From: Diphasiastrum complanatum
Taxonomy: Eukaryota > Streptophyta > Lycopodiopsida > Lycopodiales > Lycopodiaceae
DNA: 64,000 bases
Assembly: GCA_029204225.1 (NCBI GenBank)
Contig: CM055099.1
Location: 70,443,349-70,507,348, forward strand
Direction: 5' to 3'
This document shows positions 12,641-24,200 of the stretch, piece after piece. The notes beneath the pieces are model-generated. The model was not told the origin of the DNA and did not search any database. It worked only from the letters and a program-made list of their open reading frames with translations. Both the position numbers and the translations under genes were made by a program. Each line of letters opens with the position of its first letter. Position 1 is the stretch's first letter.

Positions 12641-12712
12641 TTGGTGACTATTCTGCCCATTTCTGAACGAATTAAAAAGCAGAATAGCCACCTCTTTTTT
12701 TTAAAAAAAAAT

Positions 12713-12829
12713 TAGTGCGGATTCTGCCTGCATCTGCCACGTGGCAGCATTGGATTGGTCTCAAATTTTTTTAGTGTTGATTCTGCTTGCACTTGCCACG
12801 TGGTAGCTAAGGATTGGTTTAAAAAGGGT
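12713..12829. repeat. 59-bp direct repeat, each unit with a G-box
   Basis: Two diverged copies start near 12713 and 12772 (TTAGTGCGGATTCTGC and TTAGTGTTGATTCTGC). Each contains TGCCACGTGG followed by GGATTGGT. A nearby 9-bp inverted repeat, CTATTCTGC (12648-12656) and GCAGAATAG (12679-12687), lies just upstream. Confidence 0.6.
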
Positions 12830-12845
12830 TCCCAAAAATCCATTA

Positions 12846-12992
12846 CGCAATAAAAGGGGCCGGGCAGAGGCCATTCTTCCCGGTTCAGATTTCCAAAAAA
12901 ATTTAGGCTCGGCCCCTCCGGGCCTCGCCTAAAAAAATTCTGGAAGTCCTTACCGGGCAAAATGGCCTCTGCCCGGCTCCTTCCATAATACG
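12846..12992. mobile_element. Foldback (MITE-like) element
   Basis: The two halves are imperfect reverse complements over roughly 62 bases with a short GC-rich loop. The core arms GCCGGGCAGAGGCCATT (12859-12875) and AATGGCCTCTGCCCGGC (12961-12977) are perfect over 17 bp, and the pairing continues inward to TTTAGGC/GCCTAAA. No clear target duplication was found. A miRNA-type hairpin is an alternative. Confidence 0.6.
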
Positions 12993-13487
12993 TTGGTTGT
13001 TATTTATGATAAGCCAACATTTTTTGTGCACAAACAAACTCTCATTTGTAAGTAGGTAAGCATGGACTGGGTTAATGGTGTAAAAGGTAGGCTTGAAGCA
13101 CGTGTTAGTGTGGTACAAATTTTCCTCTTAACCAATTCATCAAGCTGGCCTTGACCTTCTAAACATTTTCAAACTCTAAAAAATAATATCACACGATAAG
13201 ACCTTTGTGTTACGTAAACAAAGTTCTTAATATTCACATTCGAGTGTGCACTTTGTGGATGCATTAATTGACACTTATTGATAGACCATATTATGGAAGT
13301 TGTCAAACACACGACATTTTGGCGTGGAAGGCCTAGAATTTTTGGGAGTCCTCACAATTAGAATGTGGTGGCTTCTACAACCTAATAGACTATATATAGC
13401 TTATCAAGACAAGGCTTTATGAAACTTAAGTGCAATGGAGAGTGAAATGATGCCATGCATTATGGGACTCAAATATGTGGCCCTGGT

Positions 13488-13657
13488 GCCCACATTATTT
13501 ACAAGTTAGCACTTTTCAGTTAGTCCTAATTGATGATTACTGAGAAGTGTGTTCCCCCACTTACACTTAACTGCCCACATTATTTACAAGTTAGCACTTT
13601 TCAGTTAGTCCTAATTGATGATAACTGAGAAGTGTGTTCCCCCACTTACACTTAACG
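13488..13657. repeat. 85-bp tandem duplication
   Basis: Two near-identical 85-bp units (starts 13488 and 13573) differ at one internal base I noticed (GATTAC and GATAAC). They lie about 1.5 kb upstream of the REV7 start codon. Confidence 0.85.
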
Positions 13658-13707
13658 CATCCAAGTTAACTGTTCCCCCACTTACACTTAACGCATCCAA
13701 GTTAACT
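13636..13707. repeat. 36-bp tandem duplication
   Basis: Two identical 36-bp units start at 13636 and 13672, each beginning GTTCCCCCACTTACAC. They overlap the end of the 85-bp duplication and probably arose by further slippage or unequal exchange. Confidence 0.85.
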
Positions 13708-14344
13708 AACAGATTCCGTTAGCACCAACTTGGACTAGAGCATTTTGTGCTGCCCACTTAAAGTTAAGGCATCCAAGTTACGTAACAGATTTGGACTAGA
13801 GTATTTTGTGCTGATGCAAAACAGAACAGGTCCCTTGTCCCTTAAGCTAACTGGTGTCTCACTTAAGAGAGGTCCCAATTGGCACAGTCCATTACCCCTC
13901 TCCTCCTCCAACTACCAATGTCCACAACCTACCCCTCTTCTCTCCACCCTACTTACTCCTCCTCCATTGCAGCTCCCTGGGTTCAACATGACGGAAAAGG
14001 CTAATGTAACAGGCTTTCCAGATGGAGCTTGGCTGTCTGCACGGTGTGGAGCACGATTTCAGCAGGGCGGCATGCAAAATTTCAGCAAGGCAGGTCATGG
14101 ATCAGGGTGTGCAAGATTTCAGTAGGGCGTGGATTTCCAGGGTGTGGGAACCAGCCTTCAGCAGGGCGTGGAACAAGCTCCTACTGCTGCAGTCCATTGC
14201 TTGGCTTAACTGAGCCACTAATGGGTGTGGAGAAGGGGCAGCTCCTCAATTAGTGCTAACGTAACTGATGGGGATAATCGTATGTGGGGCAGTTAAGTAA
14301 TTGGCATGACTTAGCACTTACGTAACTACCCTAAACCCGTTAGT

Positions 14345-14865
14345 TAACTTGTAAGAGAGAGAGCGGGCTAGCGATGGATCCAGCGAGTTCGATTGAGATA
14401 GAGAGGGGTTAGAGAGAGAGAGCAAATGGATAATGTGAGTTGAGAGGGAGAGAGAGAGAGCGCGATGGTAGAGAGAAAGGGGAGACAGCGATGGATTTCA
14501 TCTCCACAGCGTTCTGCTACAGAGCAGAATGGAGGGCGATAATATCAGGATGATCATGGCTTTTGATGAGCTTCTGTATCCTGAAATGTCCACCTGAGGC
14601 ATCTCCATCACCGATAGTGTTCGTTACTTTGTCATGAATTTTGTTACAGACCGGTTGTTGATGTATGGACTTGGGAATGGAATCGTGGAGCTGTACCATG
14701 TAGTCCTTTCAGGCTTGGACGACTGTTTTGCTCAGATGAATTCATTTATGGATGGTTCTCTGCACCGTCAGCGTGAGGATTCAGAGCCGAGACCTGAAAG
14801 ATCGTTCTTCGAAGAAAAATGTCTTCTATTTGTGGTTGTACCCGATGTAAGGTGTGAGATCCATG

Positions 14866-14912
<47 letters not shown>

Positions 14913-15060
14913 TGCCACGAGGACGCGAATGAGAGCGTCTTGAGGACGAGGCGAGTGAGAGGGAGAGATGTGAGTTAGAGAGAGAGAGAGGGGGGGGTAG
15001 AGAGAGAGACGACGAGTCGTGAGAGCGGAGGGAGAGAAATTTTTGTAGATTTAGGGTTTT
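14345..15060 (+). repeat. GA-rich tract upstream of REV7, with microsatellite
   Basis: Dense GAGAGA blocks occur throughout, including an uninterrupted run at 14869-14909. This is probably promoter or 5' untranslated region of REV7; GA-rich leaders and promoters are common in plants and bind BPC/GAGA-type factors. The transcription start cannot be placed. Confidence 0.6.
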
Positions 15061-15184
15061 TTAGGGTCAGGATTTTTTTAGGGTTTCGATATAAAAAATA
15101 TCAACAATGTGAGTATTAATTGCAACATGGAGTTGGCGATCTATTATGAAGTGCTCAGGCCTTGTTGAGAAAAGAAGAGGAGAT

Positions 15185-15212
15185 ATGGAACAAAACCAAA
15201 AACCTTCTTTGG
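15185..15212 (+). CDS. REV7: REV7 exon 1
   Basis: Nine codons plus one base, MEQNQKPSL, then donor GTACGT. The split Gly codon completes in exon 2. Confidence 0.8.
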
Positions 15213-18200
15213 GTACGTTAGAGGCTTAATCCTTCTATGGCTTATTGCAGCGTCCTTGGCTGATTAATTAGCTGCATGCAATCCTCTTGCCCTACATTAT
15301 TATATGTCATCTCGTTTCTTGCCTAAGAGCCGCTCCTTTTGATGTTGGACAGTTTCATTATCATTATAAGCAGAAATGGCAGCGAGCGTGGTTTGCTATG
15401 GTCGATTTTATGGTGTATTTGTGTTGCAGGTGAAATTACCGACCTTGTATGCGAGTTTCTGGAAGTAGCTATTCACCTGGTGCTTTCGGTTCGAGGCCTT
15501 TATCCTGCAGGCACGTTTTAACTTTTGTCTCGCTAGTAACGTAATTTGGGGTTTAGGGTTAGCGTTAAACGTTATGGTCAAGTTTATGTCATACTAATGT
15601 ATTGATGGGGTTTCGAGTTAGCATACAACTTTCTAGTTTTAACTTTGTATCGTACTTATGCAACAATGGGGTTCAGAGGTTAGAGCTAGTATGATATCAA
15701 CTAAGAATTCGTAGTGGCAGCTTCTGTTTTACGGTTAATCGTTTTTGGCTGAAAGAAATTGAGGAGGTGCTTATCTTTCTAATTTCTAGGCTTCAATGCA
15801 AACCCTTAATCATGTTTCATACTTTTCGTGCTAGAATTTTTGCACAAAATATGTGGATACTTCGAAATTCAATCAAAGTACAAATTTACATTTTTTTAAC
15901 ACTCGGCATAGTTGATAATCGGAGGGGGGTAGGTCGAAATGTTAAACTGCAATTTTAACTAGAGGAATAAGTCCACATCATCATTCATAGTGAATGGCTT
16001 GTTTTTGCCTGCCCTTTGCTGCTAGATTAAGGTCTTAATAACCGAGTCAGAAAATAGTAAAATTAAGTATTGCTAATAGACCAAAACTTCTGAAGCCAAT
16101 TGTAAGGGACAAAATGATAAAATCCAACACAAGATTCGTTATTGAGTATTCTAAAACTCAAATGGAATAATTGCAGAAAACACTTGCCCGCACACATGTG
16201 AATGCAAGGGTTTTTGAGAAGTTCTGAATTTTATTTGTTCAAGACTGGATCCACTCAAAATCAAAATTATTCTTAGAACAAAAAGTGATCAAGATTGGTG
16301 AGCAGATTTTAATTTCAATTTATTTTTGCGTAGGATGCGTGATTTATCTTTTCATTGGATGAGGAGATGCTACAACTAGCGTTGCAGGAAAGTGGTTGAT
16401 GGATCTGTTGTTGGGGCAAGTGATGTGGAACCATAGCAAAACATGTGGAAGTCTTGCCCAGAGTTTGTAATCGAGGATCAATGACTTGCCAAAAGAGGGA
16501 AGGATTGTTAGACGCCAGTTGGGCTCTAACGTATTCTCGGCACAACCGGTTACTAGGGGCTGAGGGCCATGGCATTGGCAAGGGCCAATGACCGGGATGG
16601 ACACCAAGGGACCAGTTGGGTCTGGTGCGTCACAGGCAATGACTCAGTGTGACCGCCTGTTCGGGATGTCAGGAGGCGGAGTTATGACCATCTGGACCCT
16701 AGTCATCAATAGCGGACTTACCTCTGTAGGACGAGCAGGTAGCCGGTTGTTAGCTGGGGTGAGCGTTAATGTCGTAGGTCCATGACGGGGCTTGGTGGTG
16801 GTGCCTAGAGCCACGCACTGATTACGGGTAGTGGATTTACATTGCACCATGGGGACTGATCACCCTTGCATGGCAGCCATGTGCTTCAAGCCCAGAATAG
16901 TAATCAGATAGACTCAAGAGGAGGGTGCTGACGTTTGGGTGGATCATTCCTCACACCGACCATTGGAGTTTGAGAGCTCTTGGAGATTAGAGTCTGACAG
17001 TAGAAGAGCTACCCAAAGAGATATATTGAGCTGGATGTGATCCATCTGGGGATAGTTGCTAAGCAACTTTACCTCTTCCTTTTGGCTCATCTTGTACGAG
17101 AAAAGTGATACATGAGAGCTATTAGGAAGTACTTTTATGTAATGGTGTGAAGGTTACAAGCCAATTCGAATCGGCCGATTTGAATCGAGTCGATTCGACC
17201 TGTTCGAACCGATTCGAACCGGCTAGGCTGGTTCGAACCGGAACCGAAAAAAAAAAAACGATTTGAATCGGGTCGATTCGACTTGTTCGAACCGGCCAGG
17301 CTGGTTCAAACCATAGTTGCAGCGAATTGTGATTCGCTAGCTTCGCGATTCTGCAAATCATGATAAAGAATCGCGTAAAAAAAAAACCCATTACCTGATT
17401 TCGGGCCTCCTCCTCGCAGACAGAACCACACCAGCAATGGAGGAGACAAATTTTTTTTCTGAGAGCTATGGGCGTCCAATCTTCGCAAGTGAATAGTTGG
17501 CAGGCATCTACTCGGCGATACGGAGGTGGTGTGCACGGTGCCAGGTGGGTTTGAGCTTCGTGGAGAGCGAAACGACCAATTTTCGATATTTGGTAAGTGT
17601 AGGCTTGATTTTTTGCAATTGTTGACATTGAGCTGTAGGCAACCAAATCGAGCGTAGTTTGGCTCTAGACCACCTTTCTTCACGCCGACAGTGATTCCTA
17701 CAGCGTCAGTTTCTGCCGTTACGACACGCCTAGCGAGATTTGAACACCATATTCCAAATGCTTGTGTATTTTTGCCATTTTCACAATATGACTTGTTGGA
17801 AACCGAGTGAGGTGATGTTTGAGCCTAGAATGCATTTCCACATGCCTGCACAGACTCTTATGACCTGTATCACAAATTTCAATTTTCATGCCTTGATTCC
17901 ATACTTTTTAGGGTTTAGGCGTGGACCATCGTGCAAACATCTGCTAGGGGCGCGGTTTAGGCCCACACTGCACTCCTTTATGCTTGCACAGACTTCGACG
18001 CTAACGTTAGTCGCCTGTTATCCCTCATACTGAAATTATTCTATCCCACGCCCTAATCTCATGTTCTTCTTTGGCACTGATATGATGTGTGAACTGGAAT
18101 CGTTCTGATGTATGCTCTGGTATTCTGAGCTCTATTTGAGCTCCGTAATGTTGTTCAATGCAATGTATTTTTTTTCTACTGAACGTTTGCTTGATTATTT

Positions 18201-21200
18201 GTTGTTTGCAGGTTTAGGGTCGTGTTGATACGATGCCAGTGCGGGACCGAGGCTTTTGGGCCGAGGTTGAGCTTACCGACGGGAGTGTGGGCACACACCA
18301 TGGCTCAGGCACCCGTAGATGGAGATGCTTGCATTGTAGTGGTCACTTCACGGGACTCACTAGGGTTAGGGCTCACTTGTTGCGGGTCAGAGGGCCGGAT
18401 GGGCGGACATTGGGCATATCTGATTGCCCTAGGATTTCTGATGAGGATCTACAGAGGTTGTCTACCATGTACGAGCCCGGTACTGCATCACAGGGTTCTA
18501 GACAGGGACATGTAGCAGGAGGGCTCACAGGCAGGCAGGCAGGGCCTACCATGGGTATTGGGCCCAGTACATCACGGGCAGGGCATGGTACAGCTGCAGA
18601 GCGTAGTACATCACGGGCTGGGCATGGTACAGGTGCAGTGCCTAGTACATCATGAGCAGAGCATGGTACAGGTGCAGGGCCCAGTACATCGCGGGCAGAG
18701 CATGGTACAACTGATGACCATAGCAAAAGATCTCTTACCGTGAGGTATTAAGTAGTTGAATTCCTGAAAGTAGATGGGTGCCACTGATCAAGCCTCCTTT
18801 GAAGAACGTGTGTTGCAGATCACTACTACGGCCATGCGCCTGGTCACTTTTGTCACCAGGAAGAGGCGTGTGTTGGCCCTGTTCCGCACCTTCTCCACCC
18901 TAAACCTGAAAAAGCCCGCACCCACACGCTTTGCGTTTTACTTCTTGGTGCTAGAGCGTTTGGTGGTGGTGAAGGACGCATTGCGGCGAATGGTTTCCAG
19001 CGTGGCCTTCCGGGACTTTACAGACCTCCCCCATTCGACATTTCTCCAGTCCACTGTGTATGGCGACGAGTTCTGGAGAGTTGCTGAGGAGATTACTGGG
19101 ATCCCATTTTCAAAGTGCTGCGCCTGGTAGACCGTGCGGGGTGCACCCTCGGTCTCATTTACGAGTTCATGGACCGCATCGGCGAGGGGATTCTGACGTC
19201 AGCTATTGACGAGCACAGGTATGACTCTTCAGTGTCTAGTTTGTTGTTTCTCACTCAAGTTTGATGCGTTTCTTTTATGCTATGGTTTAGTGATTGTGGT
19301 ACTTTGTCTGCTGCAGGAAGTGCGAGATCTCACGTATCTAGGAGGCCAGATGGGACTACTTCCACCAACCCATCCACGTCGTAGCTCACATGTTGCACCC
19401 CTTGTGGCACTCTACCCGAGAGAGGGACGATCCGGAGCTGCACCGGGGATGGGTGGAGTACACGGAGCGCGTATGGCCCGGACCAGGTACGTGTGAGAAA
19501 TCGGTTAGTTGGTAGCAATGTTACTGTAGTATTGTACTCATTGGTAGTGTGTGAATTCGAGGGGTCTTACATGTGCCATGTTTTTCCTTTTGCCAACAGG
19601 TCCAATTCTGGCCAACATTGCAAGCCAGCTACTCGCATTTGAGCGCTTCCAGTTTCCTTTCGTTGGAGAGCAGAGTCGGCGGAGGGAGGATCAGCTGAGG
19701 CCCGTTACATCCACGGGCGCAGCACAGGTGACCTGAGGTGATTGGCTGAGAGAGTCCTTGCACAGGACTGTTCAGCAGGAGCTTGCGAGCGGAATTGGAG
19801 CACCTGGGCCTTGTATCACACGCAGAAGAGGAACGGGTTGTCCATCGAGCAGTGCAGGCGGTTGGTGTTTGTGAACACCAACGGCCGTATGCTGAGGCGC
19901 ACACGAGGAGAGGGTCAGATGCTCGAGGTGAGTCACATCGTCAGCCCTTTTTTCTTGCTATGCTTTGATGAATTGATTTGCTTTCAAAATATGCAGTGAG
20001 TTGCACAATACCTGCTTGACAACAATGTATTGTTTTTGGTTGCAGGTGCTGACACTTGCTTGGTGGATTCGATAGCTGCTGCTCCTCGGGCACCACCCAC
20101 GCAGGAGGAGATGGATGATGAGATCCATAGAGAGTTCTACAGACAGGCACAGGCTGACGCACGGGCTTTACGGCGGCAGAGGAGGACAGAGAGGCAGAGG
20201 GAGAGGGCTGAGGAGGGTGGAGAGATGCTCAGGGCAGACTATGTGGAGGAGGAGGAGTGGGTTGAGGGGGATACGGAGGGGGACGAGGAGATGTGGGCGG
20301 AGGCACAGGGGGATGACCTGGCTGACCTGCTGGTGGACCTTGATGAAGAGACAGGGGAGGATCCAGCCATTCCTGCACGTAGGCCTAGGGGGAGACTGTT
20401 ACGAGCTCGTAACCAGTGCCGAACCCTAGAGAACACAGATAGGTCAGATACCACAGTCAGGGTCGTGTCCAGCGTACATGACCAATAGGGCAAGACAGTG
20501 TGAGTAGTGTGCCCCAGCACGGTCCATAGCTATGGCGGGCCTAACACAGCCTAGGGACCCTGTTAGCAGGATAGGGCCCCCAGTTGGGTCCCGACGTGCA
20601 GTCGGCCACGTCAGTGCCACGTGGCCGACACTTGGTAGTTGCATGCTATCAGTCCTCACACTGGGCTAGGAGGGGCTTACTCTATATCAGGGAGTAGGCA
20701 AGGTTGGGTGGATCAGTTAATGTTTGCTCTATTGTGGTGTTAGGACCTATTACACTGGTATCAGAGCCATCTCCATCCTAGGGAGTTCAGGAGCAGCACT
20801 AGAGAAAGCTATCAGAAGATAGGAACTGTTTCTCAGGTTCTCAGGAAAGATTAGAGGAGGAGAATCGCTGTAGGTGCAGCCTTCAAACCCTTAAAATTCA
20901 CTGAGAATTTACAGTTGTAGGAAGTAGAATTCCTTCTGTAGGTAAATCGCTGGAAAGGCAGCAATCTATATCAGATTTCAGACATCTGATAGGAGATTTT
21001 AGAAAGGATTTAGAGTAGAAACCAGCGAGCACGTCCATCGCTGTGGGATCAGACATCTACCTCTGAAATTTCAGAGAAATCCAAGGAAGTTTGAGGGGTT
21101 TTCAAGCAAATTTTCTTAGCAGGGCCAGCGCTGGACAGGGAGGTGAAAAATTGGTTTTTCATCACTGTTTTTGAGAATTTTTCAGTAGTTTGAATATCAA

Positions 21201-24200
21201 ACTAGATTGCCACAGACCAGCGACCTACTACTTGAAGTCAGATCAGAGTTTCAAGCAAGTTTTGGGCCTTAAATTTTAGAAAATTTGGCCAGACAGGTAG
21301 CTGTCCAGCCAGCGAGGGTAGGGAGACACCAAAATCAGAAATTGAAATACTTTTGGGTCTCAAATCAGAAGTAAAGGAGCCAGTTGGATTGCAATCAGAC
21401 CAGCGAGCTACTATCCTCAAAAAACCGGGAAATTTAGCACCGTTTTGAAGCTTCAAACTGGCATTTTTCGGAACAGCAGGTCTGAAATCTTGGGGAAAAG
21501 AGCTGAAAGGGTTCCTCTTCATTCTTTCTTTGGAAGTGCAGTCCTCAGAAACAGCTAAGTCATCTTTCCTTTCCCTTGTACAGTTGTAAATTAGTCTTTT
21601 AGATTTTTTTCCTTCAGAAGTTAAGGTAGCTCTCTTTCAGTTTCGAAGATGACCACTCCTCAGGGACCTGATCAACCCCAGGAGAGAGGCTTCGACGAAC
21701 TTGAAACAGAAGCCTTGGCTTACAGGAAAGGGAAGGAACCCATGGAAGTAGAAGAACAGGAACAGTTCGCCGAAGAACTCGACGAACTAGTTACCAAGGA
21801 GCAGTTCCTCCAATTGGTAACAGAAGTGGATGAACTGAAGTTGGCATTAGCCAATTTCAAGTCCAGTGTGGACGACTCGTTCGCTGAACTCAAAAACTTG
21901 ATTTTGAGTTCCGCGAAAGGAAGCCTTCCCTCCACTTCTCAGTTATCCCCTTCTCCACTTCCATCAGTTTCGGGTGAGACTTTACGATCTCACCCCAGTG
22001 TTTTTAAAGATTTAAAGCCTCCTACTTTTAATGGGGAAGAGAAGGATAGAAATGCAGATATTCTACAAACTTTCCTCAGCAAATGGAAGAACTTTCATGC
22101 TCTTAAACAGACCCCTGACCATTTGCAAGCAATTGAGGCCAGTCTTTCTTTAGGGCCTATGGCCTATAAGTGGTGGTTAAATCTCCAGGAGACTGGGCAG
22201 ACTCCCCGGTCATGGAAAGCTTTTGAAGAAGCTTTCCTAAGAGAATTTCTACCAGAGAATGAACTTGATAGAGCCTGGGAAGCCTGGGAAAGAACAGTAA
22301 TGGACAAGTCCCTCATCCAATATATCTCGCAGTATCGAGAAGCAATTTTAAAGATTAAAAATATGGATGACTATCAAAAAATCAGGGGATTTGTCCGTGG
22401 CCTCAAAGATGAATATAAAGTAGAGGTCCAGAGAAACTCGCCTACTACCCTTGAGCAAGCTCTCAGATATGCTCAAATCTATGATGATTCAGTGGGTAGG
22501 AAGAGAGCGAGACAGCAACCACTTTCTGAGCAACTTCCTCAAAAAGACTTTCAATTTAAAAAGAAATTTTTAAAAAGAAAGAAAGAAGATAAATTTAAAG
22601 GTGAAGCTCCTCAGAAACGCCCTTCACTCATACAGCCCTTAAAACCAGATGATTTTGAGAAAGCCAAACAAGAACGTTTGTGCTTTGTGTGTATGGGCAA
22701 GGGACACACAGTCAGACAGTGTCCCAAGGGGCCTTTCACTAAAAAAGATAAAAAAGATAAAAAACAAGTTCATCTTGTTCAGACTGTATGTTTCCCCAGT
22801 GACTCGGCAGCTTCCGAGATCAAAGTGTATCATGAAGATCATGAACACTGTTGCCAGTTGACCTCTGCAATGCTAGCGAGACCCTTCACCTTTGGGCCGC
22901 ATGACCTAGTACGTATGCATGGGAAAGTTGGTAACCAGTCAGTAAGAGTCATGGTTGATGATGGGGCAACCCATAATTTCATCAACCACACCCTGGTTAA
23001 AAAGCTTAAACTACCAGAAGTACCTAGTCAGCATAGGTACATAGTTTCATTAGCTAAGGGTGAAGACAAAAAAATATGGGAAACTATGGTAAGTAAGTTA
23101 AATCTTGGTATTCAGGGGTACCAAGATGAAATAAACTTTCAGATAATGCACCTGGATCGAACAGATATTGTTCTCGGGAGAGATTGGCTCTACAGTTTAG
23201 GACCTTCCCTCCACAGAAACTATCAGGAGAACACCCTCAGCTTTCAGCATAAAGGCCGAGAGATCCAGCTGCATGGGGAGCATGATGTTCCCAACAGCCC
23301 TATGGTCTGCAGTTCAGAACTCTGTCAGCTAATCGGAGACGAAGACCATCAGGTATTCTTATGTGACTTTCAGTTTATTCCTGAAGTTTCTATTTCCAGT
23401 TCTATTCAGCAAAAAATCAGTAAATTAGAAACTTTATTGTCTAAATTTAAAGATGTTTTTCCTGAAGATTTGCCACATGGTTTACCACCTAGCAGAGAGG
23501 TAGATCATGTAATAAACCTAGTACCAGGTACAGCACCTGTTTCTAAACCTCCGTATCGGGTCAACCGAACAGAGGATGAAGAAATAACTAGGCAGTTAAC
23601 AGACTATCTTGGGAAAGGCCAAATTCAGACCAGTAGTTCACCATGGGCCTCACCAGTCCTATTGGTGAAAAAGAAAGAGGGATCTATGCGTCTTTGCGTA
23701 GATTACAGAGCCCTCAATAAAGTCACAATCAAGAATAAATACCCTATGCCTCGGGCAGACGAGTTGTTTGATCAACTCGACGGAGATAAGTTTTTCAGCA
23801 AAATAGACCTCAGATCGGGATATCATCAAGTCCGTATAAAATCGGAAGATGTCTCGAAAACAGCTTTTAGGACTCGTCACGGTCATTATGAGTTTAAGGT
23901 GATGCCATTTGGGCTCACAAATGCTCCAACTACCTTTATGACCTTGATGAACAGTGTCCTCAGACCATACTTGGGTAAGTTTGTAGTCGTATTTTTAGAT
24001 GACATCCTCGTCTACAGTAAAACGAGGAAGGAGCATCTAAAACACCTCAGAAAGGTGTTTCGACTGCTCAGAAAGCATAAGCTTTATGCTAAACAATCCA
24101 AGTGTGAATTCTTCGTTGAAGAAGTAGCATATTTGGGTCACATTATCTCTTCAGATGGGATTAAGATGGACCCAAATAAGGCTAAAGCCATACTCAGTTG

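Noticed and set aside
14517-14870. Short plus and minus frames upstream of REV7
   Set aside because: No conserved motif, both strands open over the same stretch, and GA-rich surroundings explain the lack of stops.
17122-17683. 174- and 125-residue minus frames at 17.1-17.7 kb
   Set aside because: They run through the TTCGAACCG repeat cluster and poly-A tracts, overlap each other in different frames and show no family motif.
18373-18726. 117-residue minus frame over the 39-bp repeats
   Set aside because: Shadow of the hAT minisatellite; repeat periods that are multiples of three keep several frames open.
19941-20162. Possible splice joining the hAT dimerisation exon to the acidic exon in one intact frame
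   Set aside because: The obvious GT-AG pair (19929 to 20045) does not keep the frame, so the gene was treated as a pseudogene rather than given an intact model.
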